Assembly: GCA_024349245.1 (NCBI GenBank)
Contig: JALDNG010000786.1
Coordinates: 1 to 64,000 of the forward strand
Source: Neodontobutis hainanensis
Taxonomy: Eukaryota > Chordata > Actinopteri > Gobiiformes > Odontobutidae
Direction of reading: 5' to 3'
DNA: 64,000 nt
This document shows positions 24,466 through 35,395 of this stretch, piece after piece. The notes beneath the pieces were generated by a model. It saw only the letters and a program-made list of their open reading frames with translations, had not been told where the DNA came from and did not search any database. The position numbers and the translations under genes were made by a program. Numbering within the stretch: position 1 is the stretch's first letter; each line of letters starts with the position of its first letter.

Positions 24466-27400
24466 GTTTGACAGTACTTTGAAAAAATAGTTAAAAGTTA
24501 TAAAAATAGGATTATTTTATGTTCATAACTTTTTCATAAAATTTTGTAAATACTTAAAGGAAATACAAATCACATATTGAAAACCATACAATATATGTAA
24601 CGTTCGAACACAAACTAGAGTTTGCGCTGTTTTATAGCCGCATAGGAAAATAGCATTAAATTTCACAATAAAAGATACCACTTTAAAATATCGTTTATAA
24701 ATAATTTTCTTAAGTAATTCCCCACTAAGTACACTTTTATATTTTTTATTTTAAACTAAAACTGGATCGTGTGTGCTATTGTATTCATGAATATATTGGG
24801 TATTTGTTTGATATATTATGGCGCAGATAATAAATATTTTTTAGTTTAAATATCATTACTTTTCTATGAAATAAAATAAGAGATACTCATCAATATTGAT
24901 AAAATCAGTCTACGAAGAAAAAAATCATTGATGTTCAATTTATTTTCAAGTATTCCTAATTTTCAAAACAAACTATTTCTACCACACAATTTAAGATATA
25001 AAATTATTTTATAAATTATTCAAGAATATTATGAATTATGTTTCTGGATTTGACTTTATTGAAGAAGTTAGGGGAAAATCCCTTCAGGTTTCACAGATGT
25101 GAAAAACAACGAACATTAACGATAGACGCATAACCTAGATTCTTCTCATTTTAGTCAAAAAAGTGAAAGAGAATATGTTATCAACAAAGATTATTGACCA
25201 GATACGAATTTTTTCACTCCAAATTTTATTATCATTGCTTTCAAAACTGGGTTTTCTAGCTTTTTGAAGATCATGAAAAAATTATGAAGTTTGTTTTGCT
25301 AAAGAATGGGAAAAATATATTTCAGTGTTTCCTCGAGTGTTAAAAATAATGTTTCGATTTTTTTCAAAGAAATAATGACAATAAATCGCAAAACATAATT
25401 TAAAGGGATAATTTTTTATTTTTCTCTTTAAGTGTGGCTCACAGTTTGAAATCAATTGTAAAACAGTGAAATTTTAAATTGTTATGAAAATTCACGCAGT
25501 GAATAACCGCGCACGTGCGACATTTTTCTTTTGGAGGTTTTAACAAGGTATTAATTGCCTATAATTTCAATTTGTATCAAATATTTTTACTTTCAGAATA
25601 TGGTTTCTTGATAATATTTTGAAATTATCGAGGATTCCATGCATGATCTACATATAGTTTAACCTGAACAGACCATCCTTTTAAGATGAGCCGTAGCCTA
25701 GTTGGATAATATTTCGGATAGGTTTTTATCTACCAAATTTGTCAATCCAAGAAAAGCAAAGTAAATCTGTGAAATACTAGATGAACTTATTTTTTCAAGA
25801 TACACGATTTATGTTATTCTTGAGTAACTTGTGTTGATGAAAAAGCTAAGAATGTGGATAAAAATTTAATTTTTCCTGACTCTTCAATCTCATCAAATTT
25901 AAAATGAAGAAATATGTAACGGTTTGTTAAAATGAATTTTTGAATCCTATTTGATATGTATTACGTTTTTTTACTGGTCAGATATTTAGCTATTATGATA
26001 CAATCGTATGAAAGGCTTGATTTTATGTTTACATTTTATAGGCTTTCGTATTGCGTGACCTAAAAGATATTTTACCATGTAACACTTGAGCCAAGGGGGT
26101 AAAACGGAACACCCTTGATAAGCATATAATGTAGATTAACTGAAAATGATGGTACCCCTTATGTTGAAATACGTCTTCTAGAGAACAACAGACGAAACTT
26201 TGCATCGTATATCCTCTTTATTTGAATAATTACTAATTTATATTGAGAAATCCTTCAAAGATTAAATAAATTGTTAAAATCCTATGAGCTAGATTTTATT
26301 AATTATTATTTTCAATTGATATTTTTTCGACAACGAATTGTCACGAATGTTCAAATTTTGAAACATGTGAAATCGTAACTGTTCTTTTACACTAGCTTTA
26401 ACGCGGAAAATAACCAAATTTACTTTAATTTCAAATATTAATTAAAAATGAGGGTAAAAAGTGTCATTTTTCTACTTTTATAATTAACCGTCAAACGTGC
26501 GCCGTAAAAATAGATATGGATTATGAATAAAACTTTTTTCGTTTGTTAAAACGAGTGATTTAAAATTTTTACTCTTTGAAGTAAAATTTTCTCAACGAAG
26601 TTTTTTAAAATATTTTAAAATGCAAAAAAATCTTTAACGAGTTTCAGAACTTTTAAAGTGTGAAACGTTAGGTTATAGTCTTTGTAAGAGATATTCGAAA
26701 ATGATTAAGTCATATTTAAAAACTATTTTATCATAAACTAAAGAAATAACTAAAATCTAATTCAACTATTTTAAGGGAGTTTGATTGAAACACTTGAAAA
26801 AATTACAAAACTATTAATTAAGATTTTCTAAAAAATTTACTCAACATGAATCCTTTTCTATAAAGTACACAAAAATTTATCGATCTTTGAAAATATAAAT
26901 CAATCTGTTTTCCGTAGAATAATTTAATGGTGTACAGATTTCATAACAGAAGACTTTTTGACAAATTCGGGTAAAATTTAAGATTTAAAACTCCATCAGT
27001 TCGTTTTAGTCATAAAGTTTGTCAATCGTTTTCGGTAACATAACAATTAGTCCTTTCAGGTTAGTCTCAAATATATTTCTCTACTTTAAATGAGTCATAA
27101 ACTCGTTTTATCTGAACTTGTGGTCATTGCCTCTGCACGTAATAAAAAGTTATAAATAACAATTTGCACGCGTGATATATTAATTACAGGGGTGGATTTT
27201 GTATCATACGAAAAATGAATATCCCTGGTGTGCTACTTTATTTTAAAGAATTATTTGTGGGCTTATTTTCAAACAAATTTAAATTAATATTTTAAATTAA
27301 TACTAGACGTAAAAATGAAATTTCACCGAATTGACACGTATAACAAGAACTAATGGCCATATTTTTTTTAAATATCCGAATTATTCCGTCGAGTTACGAA

Positions 27401-28271
27401 TAATTAATATAACGTAAACAGAGGTCACGGATTATTTCAAAATTTCTGCTAATTTTAGCGTCTTGAAAAGATTATAAACAAAATTTGGTGTATTCTAAGG
27501 GTTACTATACTTGAAAAAATTGTATTTTTTACTGGTACATACAATGCATAACTTGTCAAAATAGTTTACACCTCAAGAGTTACGTAAATATCATCGTCTT
27601 TAAAGTAGGAATTTAATACAACATCAATAAATTTAATCGCAAAATAAAAATGGGAATCTAGGGATTAATCCTATCGAAAGTAAAGTTTTAAATTTAGAAA
27701 CAAAATTCACGAATTTGTCTTATTTTTTAATTCTGGCGAGATATTAGGTTAAATATAGTAAATTCTAACTTGAATATAGTAAGAAGCAATTTTTGAAAAT
27801 ACTGATACAAAATAAAAATAACATGACAGATTAAGCCGATTTTGATAAATTTACATTCACGTGCTAGCAAGACACAGTTCAAGTAGTGTCTATTCGTTGA
27901 GATGCAGGGTAAAAACTTAAAAAATAACCCGAATTTATTTTTTAATCTAGATAATTAAAGAACAAATTTTTTTAATTTTACAACGTCTCAACTTTAAACA
28001 CGAAAATACAAATTTAAAACGTTTAAAGCTCACTTCTTTCCATAAATATTCAGTGGGCGAGAAAAGATTCATTTAAAAGCTATTAAAATGATAACTTATT
28101 TTTATAACTCTATTTTACGAATTTCTATTTCAATGAATGGTTGCTCGCGCATACGTAGATTTTTTCATTCAAAACTAGCCCCAAAGATAATTTTTTGTAA
28201 TTTCTTCGATTAGAAAATTCACATAATTTTAAAACTTGTGACTTAAAATGACGCACTATTTACGCTACGGC
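24466..28271. other. Intergenic, AT-rich, with a tRNA-like fragment
   Basis: No gene recognised. At 25694-25705 TAGCCTAGTTGG is a perfect match to the tRNA A-box consensus and is followed by D-arm-like sequence, but the anticodon arm and B box do not form, so it is at most a tRNA-derived remnant. Confidence 0.4.
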
Positions 28272-28280
28272 TGCGCATGC
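28272..28280 (+). promoter_or_regulatory. NRF1-like motif upstream of RPS15A
   Basis: TGCGCATGC, 36 nt before the RPS15A start codon, matches most of the palindromic NRF1 site. CpG-containing sequence is scarce nearby, so it stands out. Function is inferred only from position and similarity. Confidence 0.25.
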
Positions 28281-28315
28281 TTATAAATTGTACGTGAATT
28301 AATCTACGAGCAGTA

Positions 28316-28753
28316 ATGGTTAAATGTAGCGTTCTACACGATTCTTTGAAATCAATTCTTAATGCTGAACGTCGAGGACAAAGGCAAGTTTTGATCAGAC
28401 CGAGCTCAAAGGTTATTGTTGGTTTTCTACGAGTCATGATGGATAAAGGTATACATGTTCCCTTATGTAGGCTATATTGAATCATTCGAGGTCGTTGATG
28501 ATCATCGAGCCTCGAAGATAGTCGTTTATCTGAACGGGCGGATTACTAAGGTATTGCTTGTTTCATAAATTAGTGTGGAGTAATTAGTCCTCGCTTGGAC
28601 GTTCCGTTGATACGAATGGATAAGAACGTGAGTTATCTTTTACCTTCTCGTCAATTTGGCTACGTTGTTTTGACAACTTCATCAGGCATTTTGGACCATG
28701 AGCAGGCCCGAAAGAAAAACACAGGCGGAAAGATACTAGGATACTTTTATTGA
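28316..28753 (+). CDS. RPS15A: 40S ribosomal protein S15A (uS8)
   Basis: Small-subunit ribosomal protein that binds the central domain of 18S rRNA. Three exons split by introns at 28449-28470 (22 nt) and 28551-28573 (23 nt) give 130 residues, exactly the length of the animal protein. The translation is near-collinear with it: MVKCSVLHDSLKSI at the start, RRGQRQVLIRPSSKVIVGFL, the DDHRASKIVVYLNGRIT block, GVISPRLDV, LLPSRQFGYVVLTTSSGILD and the C-terminal NTGGKILGYFY. No exon is longer than about 155 nt, so the gene is easily missed by ORF searches. The ATG at 28316 is the first methionine of the conserved frame; the stop is TGA. Confidence 0.97.
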
Positions 28754-30300
28754 ATTTTTAAATTATATTTTTGTCTTTAGCACCGAATAGCCCATTTTAA
28801 CCAATTTCAATCCATAATCTGCAACAATTGAACGAAGCTCTTTTCGGGCCCTAATACCGTTTATAATTCGAACGAAATTTCTTTCGAGTTTTATTTTGTT
28901 TTAATTCTTTATTTACGTTTAAAATTTTACTGTTACATTTTCTGTGTGCGTTATTATGTTTCTATTATGTAATTTCAATTTTTTTTTTTATTTTTCAGTT
29001 TTATACGTCTTGACTGATTTTTCTGACAATCTTAAATAGCAACTGAGATTATCAACATGAACATGGGTGATGCTTAAGGTCATTTGTGTGGCATTTTTGA
29101 AGTAGTATTAGTTTTTGTGGAGTTTATTTCCCCTTTTTTCCAAGAATTTGGAGTGGTGTGTTCTCGTTATCTTTGTTAAATCATTCAATTGATATGGTTG
29201 GTGTCTGAAATTATTATTTCATTTAAAAGCTTTCACGCGTATAAACGAAATCAAAACAACGATAGTATTAAAGTTCATACTTAAATGGTTATCCTTGTGT
29301 CTTATAAATGTTGAGTGTTCCTAAATATCATTTTGTTTTTCAATCTCAATCGAACTGTAAAGGTGTCAAGATATTTAATATAGTTTAGTTTTGACACCAG
29401 ATGACTCATACAACAAATTCTAATGGTATCCCTGTTTTATACTTGTTAAAATATAATTTTTTTTAATCGCTGAAGTGCGCGTTTCCAATGAAGAGTATTT
29501 TAGGTGTTATTAATTATTGTCAAAAATGCACACAGATCACAACTCTTAAAGACTGAACTCAACGCGTGGATGATAACGTAAAGGTGTAGCATTCAAAATT
29601 GAGAATAATTAAAAATATAAGAAATGGAAGCTAAACGTAGCAGACTAGAAGTACATCGAACTCTAAGACCGAGAAAATTCCACTCATGTAATCTAAATTG
29701 AATATAGTGTAGGTTTCCAGGTTAATTGTTGTGTAAAGCTTTCAAATGTTGTTGGCTTGAATGATTGGAATGATCTAGTAACGCTTCACGGATAGCAAAA
29801 TCAACAAATTTTTTATATTTTATGAGAACAAGCATCTTTGTGCGTTTTTTGACTTCATTAGTGAAAATTTATTCAATATTTGATACTTGGATATATTAAA
29901 ATCGAAATATTTTAATATGAATAAACGTTTTGCGCATGATTTGTAATGTATTCAATCCCGCATATATAAAATTCTCTAAAATTAGATTCATAAAGTAAAA
30001 ATATCCAACTCAATTAACATTTAAATAATTATTATTTATAACCTCCCGAATATTTTTCGCTTTTATCCGGATAGAACCAGCAATCTCTCATGCGAGATTC
30101 TAAAAAATCAATGGTGTGCACGTGCCGAAGCAGACTTATTTGACTTAAAATTTGTCTGCATTTATAATTTACTTTATAAAAAGAGCTAAATTAAATTTCT
30201 TCTGTGAGTGGGTTAAACTGCAAAAGACAGCTCTTTTTTAACCAGTTAACGATGAAACTGAAAGAATTAGATTTGGAATAATAATCAACACATTCATTGA
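28754..30300. other. Intergenic downstream of RPS15A
   Basis: No gene recognised. An 8-bp perfect inverted repeat, GGTGTCAA (29362-29369) and TTGACACC (29391-29398), flanks a 21-nt loop and could be a hairpin or the ends of a very short element. Confidence 0.4.
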
Positions 30301-31521
30301 CCTATTAATCAGCGCTCCATTTCTAGCTCTTCGCCTTTATTTGAGGCTGAATTAAAGTCCTCTAACAACACTAGGTAAATCAGTATCACGGAAAGTAAAG
30401 TAGGATCATTACTGTTTCCATCGTTAGTTTTATTAAATTTCTCGACATTCTAGTTTCCTAAATTTGTCATCCATATAGCCTTGCTTCGTTCTCGTTATTC
30501 GGTACCAGGTTTAAGGGTAATAGAAAAAAATCATTTTGAAGTTAAATGTTTTTATTTTGTCGTCTTTTACAATTTTTAGCATTTCTGCTTGTAGGAAGTT
30601 TCCAATCGCCAAGCTTTCGGTACACACACAGTCACGTCATTTGGTTTAATGTTAGAATACATTCGTAAACACGCTTTTTGCATTATAATAAATCATTTTT
30701 TAATGCTGTTATTTTCCGACAGTCGAGAGCATTTCAGCAAAGGTTCCGTATGTTATTGCACTAAGAGTTTTCCGAGATATAATTCTGAAGTCAATGATAT
30801 TATCTTAAGCCATATCAGCCTATGATTCATGAATTGACCTCTGTCTGGCAGCCATTCTCGGATGGGTGACATGCTCCTTTGTTAAAATTTAACCTAATTT
30901 GTGAAATTCTATGCATACAATTGAGGAAATCAATCTGTTAAAAATCTATAGGCTATACTTCGATTAAACATCTTAACCGATTGTGCAATTCGAAGTAATT
31001 CATTCTGTATGACTAAACTCTAACCATTTTTTCAAAATTGTCAACATCAACCAAATATATTTTCCGCTCGTCCCACATGCAAAGTCCAGTATGATCCGTC
31101 TCTCGTTAAATTCGTGTTTTTCAGGCAATTTTACTTTTTTTTAACGGAATAGACTTCACAAGTTAATAAGGTAATTTGTGCGCTTTCCGATAGAAGGACA
31201 CTTGACTTATAACAGAGCTATACCCTTAATTCCAGAAATTCACGCAAATTGAACCCTTAATCGATCATTGTTAAGCTTGACCTGACGCTGCCTATTTCTG
31301 AGTTATTGTGACTTTTCCCCCATAATATCGTTCACATTTTGGCAACTCGATAAAATTGATCCTCCTAACCTTGTGTTACATTGAATAATTTTTTTTTACA
31401 ATTTAAAGACAAAACAAGAAGCTTCCTCGGCGAATTTCAAAGTACGTGGTGACGTATTTGTCAAAATCATCCGAGTAATTTTTCCTCAAAAGTTGAAAGT
31501 CGCGATACGGAGTTTGAGACA
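30300..31521 (-). other. Cluster of exon-like stretches, unidentified (gene or retroelement relic)
   Basis: Several minus-strand stretches are protein-like in different frames: from an ATG at 31521 (MSQTPYRDFQLLRKNYSDDF), about 31300-31365 (FIELPKCERYYGGK), about 31150-31210 (SSVLLSESAQITLL) and about 30310-30470 (SVILIYLVLLEDFNSASNKG). Gaps between some of them look like 20-26-nt introns, but more than one splice pattern is possible and no family is recognised. They lie directly downstream of an RNase-H-like pol fragment on the same strand, so they may be the rest of a decayed retroelement rather than a host gene. Confidence 0.3.
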
Positions 31522-31531
31522 TGACGTCTTT

Positions 31532-31705
31532 TCATAACAGAACAGTAACGAGGTCATCTTTGAAAAAGAGATGAAAACAGGTAGAAAGGATATGCCCTGA
31601 TAAATGTATCAAAAATGCCTCGAGTGGCTTCTGATCTGCAGTCACCTCAAACCGTGTTACCTCGAGATACAGGCTTAATCTTATAAATTCACCATATTAT
31701 CGGCA
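31532..31705 (-). mobile_element. LTR-retrotransposon RNase H fragment (decayed)
   Basis: An open stretch of about 57 codons contains YLEVTRFEVTADQKPLEAFL, which resembles the RNase H region of Ty3/gypsy-type pol, where a conserved TDHKPL motif follows a beta strand. Here TDH is changed to ADQ, so a catalytic-core residue appears lost. No intact reverse transcriptase or protease is visible upstream, and no long terminal repeats were found. It is on the opposite strand to the fragments at 32262-33070. Confidence 0.4.
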
Positions 31706-32261
31706 ATATTCGTCATTGAGTCACCAAAAATTTTATCTTAGCCTTTGTAGAGTCCTCTAAAAGTAGAGGTTAAATTTAATTAAATCCAATATAGCTCAAT
31801 CTAATAGCTAAACATATCTGAGAACACGACAACAGGTAAATTTTGACAGAGATGAGTAAAGATAATCTATGTTATGAATTTACTTTTCATGCACCAAAAG
31901 ATTATTTTCTGAGAAATCCGAGTGAACTTCGTTTCATTTTAACTAAATTAGTATCAGAGTGTTTACAGTGAAGGTATATTTTAAATGAAAGAAACCAGAG
32001 GGTCCGAAGAAATCCGAATTGACGACAGGCCCTTCCGTTATCTCATATCGAACTTCTAAGAGCTAGGGTCTTCAACAGAGCTTCTCTCTGGTGATACTCT
32101 AAAATCACAACACTAGACACTTTATTGAAGGGTTTAAATTATCTGATTCAGTGTAACTCAACATCTAATACAGTTTGGAATGTGCCATTCAGAGTTTTGG
32201 TGTATTCTTACTCAGATTTATATTCTAAAATAATTAATCTATTTATCATCAGGATATCCTT

Positions 32262-33070
32262 CAAAATTTCATCAGACGCCCTCATTTACAACGCTGGCGC
32301 AGTGGTAACAAATGATTTAGGTTATTAAAATTTAAACGATATATATGGAGTATTTTTACATAGAATATTGTGAGTTCCTTTCCAAATAAAATTCGAAGAT
32401 AGGATGAAGCTAAATTGAAAGCCGAAAAACGGTTTCACAATAAAATTATTCTACCTTTTACTCGATTCGTGGGGTATGATAAAAATTAAATCTTATTTTA
32501 CCACTCAGTCCTCGAGAGAAGTCGGTTAAAATTTTAAATGCTCGTTACTTATTTGCAATATTCTACCGATCATGCGATTTTCTCAATCTCTTCGAAGAGC
32601 CGCCAATCTTAGTTTTGGGAACACTTTTTTCTTTTTGATGGAAATCAAATTTTTTAACGAGCACAGATCTAGACATTGGTTTTAACAACATTGGATGTGA
32701 ATATCATGAAATGCAAAAGCCAAATTCCAAAAAATTTCTCTACTCTTCAAAAATTAGTTTCTTTCTTGAAGCAGTTCGTTTTTGGTGCGAAGCTGATTGA
32801 TTTGTCGAACGCCGTGCGTGAGAAAATCTCAAGCAACTGTTAAGAGCCGGTTTTTAGATGAATACTGTTGGCCAGGAATTTACTTGGATATTTTGAGATC
32901 AAAAAATATGTTACCTTGCGTTTTAAACTGATTTCCACTCTAGATAACAAAAAGGTGTTGACGTGATAACGTTAGCAGCTCTACCAAAATCTGTCATCAT
33001 AATAAAATTTATAGGAGAGCATGTGGCCATCTATGGCTTAAAAGACACCTATTAAGTTCCTAGTGAAGCA
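32262..33070 (+). mobile_element. LTR-retrotransposon RNase H-integrase relic (decayed)
   Basis: Plus-strand fragments appear in the order expected for a Ty3/gypsy-type pol: an RNase-H-like start (SSDALIYNAGAVVTND, 32262-32325), a weak TDH-like stretch near 32565, and at 32806-32931 a stretch with EYCWPGIYLDI, like the YYWPGM-type end of the integrase zinc-binding domain, followed by IIIKFIGEHVAIYG near 33000, like the integrase core. Frames are broken by stops and shifts throughout, so it is inactive. No long terminal repeats or target-site duplications were recognised. Confidence 0.4.
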
Positions 33071-34309
33071 TAAAAAGAGGGTGAAATGTACGCGTTTCAC
33101 GAAAAGACAATTGTCACCTAAAAGTGTATTTCATAGAGAATATGGTTTGGTGTGTGGTTCCTCTCGTGGTTGGAGTAAGTATTCACGTGTAAATAAATTA
33201 TAATTGGTTTAGGCGTTCTTGTTCGACCCGTATCCTTCGTATGTAAACTTTGTTTCGTGCAGTTTCTAAAATCGTAACCTTGATAGAATTTAAAACAATG
33301 TTATGGTCTGTGACATAACACATCCAGAGTTGTTTCCAATACCCGTCCTAAGATAGATTGGTTCGAGTATTTTTGTGGAAAAAAGAAAGGTCTTGAGAGA
33401 TAACCATGGCCATGATAGATTTATCACAAAGGAAATGATCACAGAAAGCACAGAATACACTGATTCCACTCAAACTCTAAAGTGGTTTGGTGAATTTGCG
33501 AGGTGACTCATTGCCAATTTGTTTTATCGTCTTAAATTTAAATCTATTCTCTCGGCTTAAGAGGCTTTGGTGGGCGTACTCCAACATAGACTTGTTTGAT
33601 TCACCTAACCAAACTTCTCAAATATATTTTTTTGAAACTTAGACATGCGTACATCGAATATATTTTTTACAAATATTCTTTCAATCATTTTCAAATTTAA
33701 TTCATTTAACGAGGCAAAATTCATTAATAGTGTGGTAAGCAATCAATCCATGTTTGCATCACTACATTGAGTATGTGAATTTTTATAATCCTGCCCCGGC
33801 AACCAATATATAGAGGAGCCAAGAATATATAATTAGAACGCATATCCATATATTGTCAGAAAAATAGTTAATTGTGTTTATTTTATAAATTTTGAGGAAC
33901 ATCAAATTGGAAACAAAGTATTCAAATATCAGGGGAATCATCAGACGTCTTCCATATATTCTGTTGATTTTAACCAGTCTCTATTATATGCTAAGTTGAA
34001 ATTGGTAATATATTTTAGTTAGGTCTGCTATAGTTAGGAAGATAAATATCATCGATGTTGTTGAACGTAAAAACTTATTTATGAACTTTTACAAACCTGA
34101 AAGGGTTAAAGCGCAGAAGTGTCAAGCAATGAATTGTTAACAACCGCCAAAATCATAAAAGTTTTAAAACGCGTGAAAAATCACAATACCTTCTTATATT
34201 TTTAAAAGTTTGGAATATTTATAAAAAGCTGAAGTTTTTAACATTTTGTAAAAATAGGTTAAAATTCCCCACGAATGATGAATCAATTTCAGATATTTTT
34301 TTAAAGCTT
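33071..34309. other. Intergenic, unassigned
   Basis: Somewhat GC-richer than the deserts, with no gene or repeat that I recognise. It may contain more decayed retroelement sequence. Confidence 0.4.
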
Positions 34310-35395
34310 AACAAATTTAAGTGTAAAAACAATTTTTGAAATCCAATGTAAAATTAAAATAGACTGATTTAAATTCAACGACTGAACACTCATGATCACA
34401 TGTAAACTGTCACACCACGAAGATAAAATATCTGTTCTCAGCCCATCTATGAAAAAATTTATGTTGATCAAAAATGTAATTTATCATTCGCTCAGTGTCG
34501 AATGTATTTAATTTACCTTTCACAAAAGAAAAAATGCCAAGGATTCATTTCAGGAGAATATGGAGGAAAATGCACCGATACAATCAACTTTTCTCAAACA
34601 GTTATTCGAATAGAGTCACAGTTGTGAAGCATAAGATTTTCCAAAACGAGCCACTGGAAAATTTTACACGTGCTTTTATCTCTCGTCCTGATAAGCATCA
34701 ATAAACAATACTTTTATAAAAGTGCAAACAAGTATTTCGCTGTGTCCATTACAGAATAGTCAAAAATTGAAGACATTCAAATTTTTATTCTCAATTGTTT
34801 TAGTTGACAAATTAACGTACCGATACCAGTTGGCGAACGCCACTCATTTAAAGAAATCAACATAGCATTATAGTCTGATCATTTGGCGACATTAATGATA
34901 ATTAATCTAGCGCATGTCTGTTATACTAGAAGCATCCGGTTTCAACTTGAAATAAAACAAAACTATTTATATGTCAATGCATTTTTAAGTTTGATAAATT
35001 CTGTTCATTTATTTTTAAAGAAATGTCGAAGTTATGCGATTAGTATGAACCGTTTAATAGATATCTCAATGTTTTTCAACTTTCGGCGTATTAGAGTTAT
35101 CGGTAGATTCACAAAAGGCACATCTATCAGACCAGTCCGTGTCAGTGAATGGTTGCAACAAAAAATATATATAATTTCGGATTTGTCATGCGGCTTTTCC
35201 ATTCATTTTTTCCAACTGCATAAAAAATCCGACCATGCATGATTCTCTTTTTCATTGGACGCAAGCTTCTATATGCGGCCATTTAATGAGGTTTTGCTGA
35301 TTCCGATTATTTCTAGCAACAAATCGTTTGTTTTGAATTGATAAAACTTTCTGCTTCGATTGAATAACCTTTCATTCAAAAAACATTTTGTGTCC
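34310..35395 (+). repeat. Dispersed repeat, copy B (about 1.1 kb)
   Basis: Direct-orientation, diverged copy of 23450-24465, about 10.9 kb away. It carries two longer open frames (34495-34704 and 34883-35242) that are not preserved in copy A, so they are probably incidental. Copy B is a little GC-richer than copy A, consistent with copy A being older or more mutated. Confidence 0.7.

Noticed and set aside
25681..25755. A functional tRNA gene
   Set aside because: Perfect A box, but no B box and no cloverleaf.
30840..30885. 5S rRNA-like sequence (CGGATGGGTGAC)
   Set aside because: Only one short segment resembles 5S rRNA; the rest of the molecule and its internal promoter are absent.
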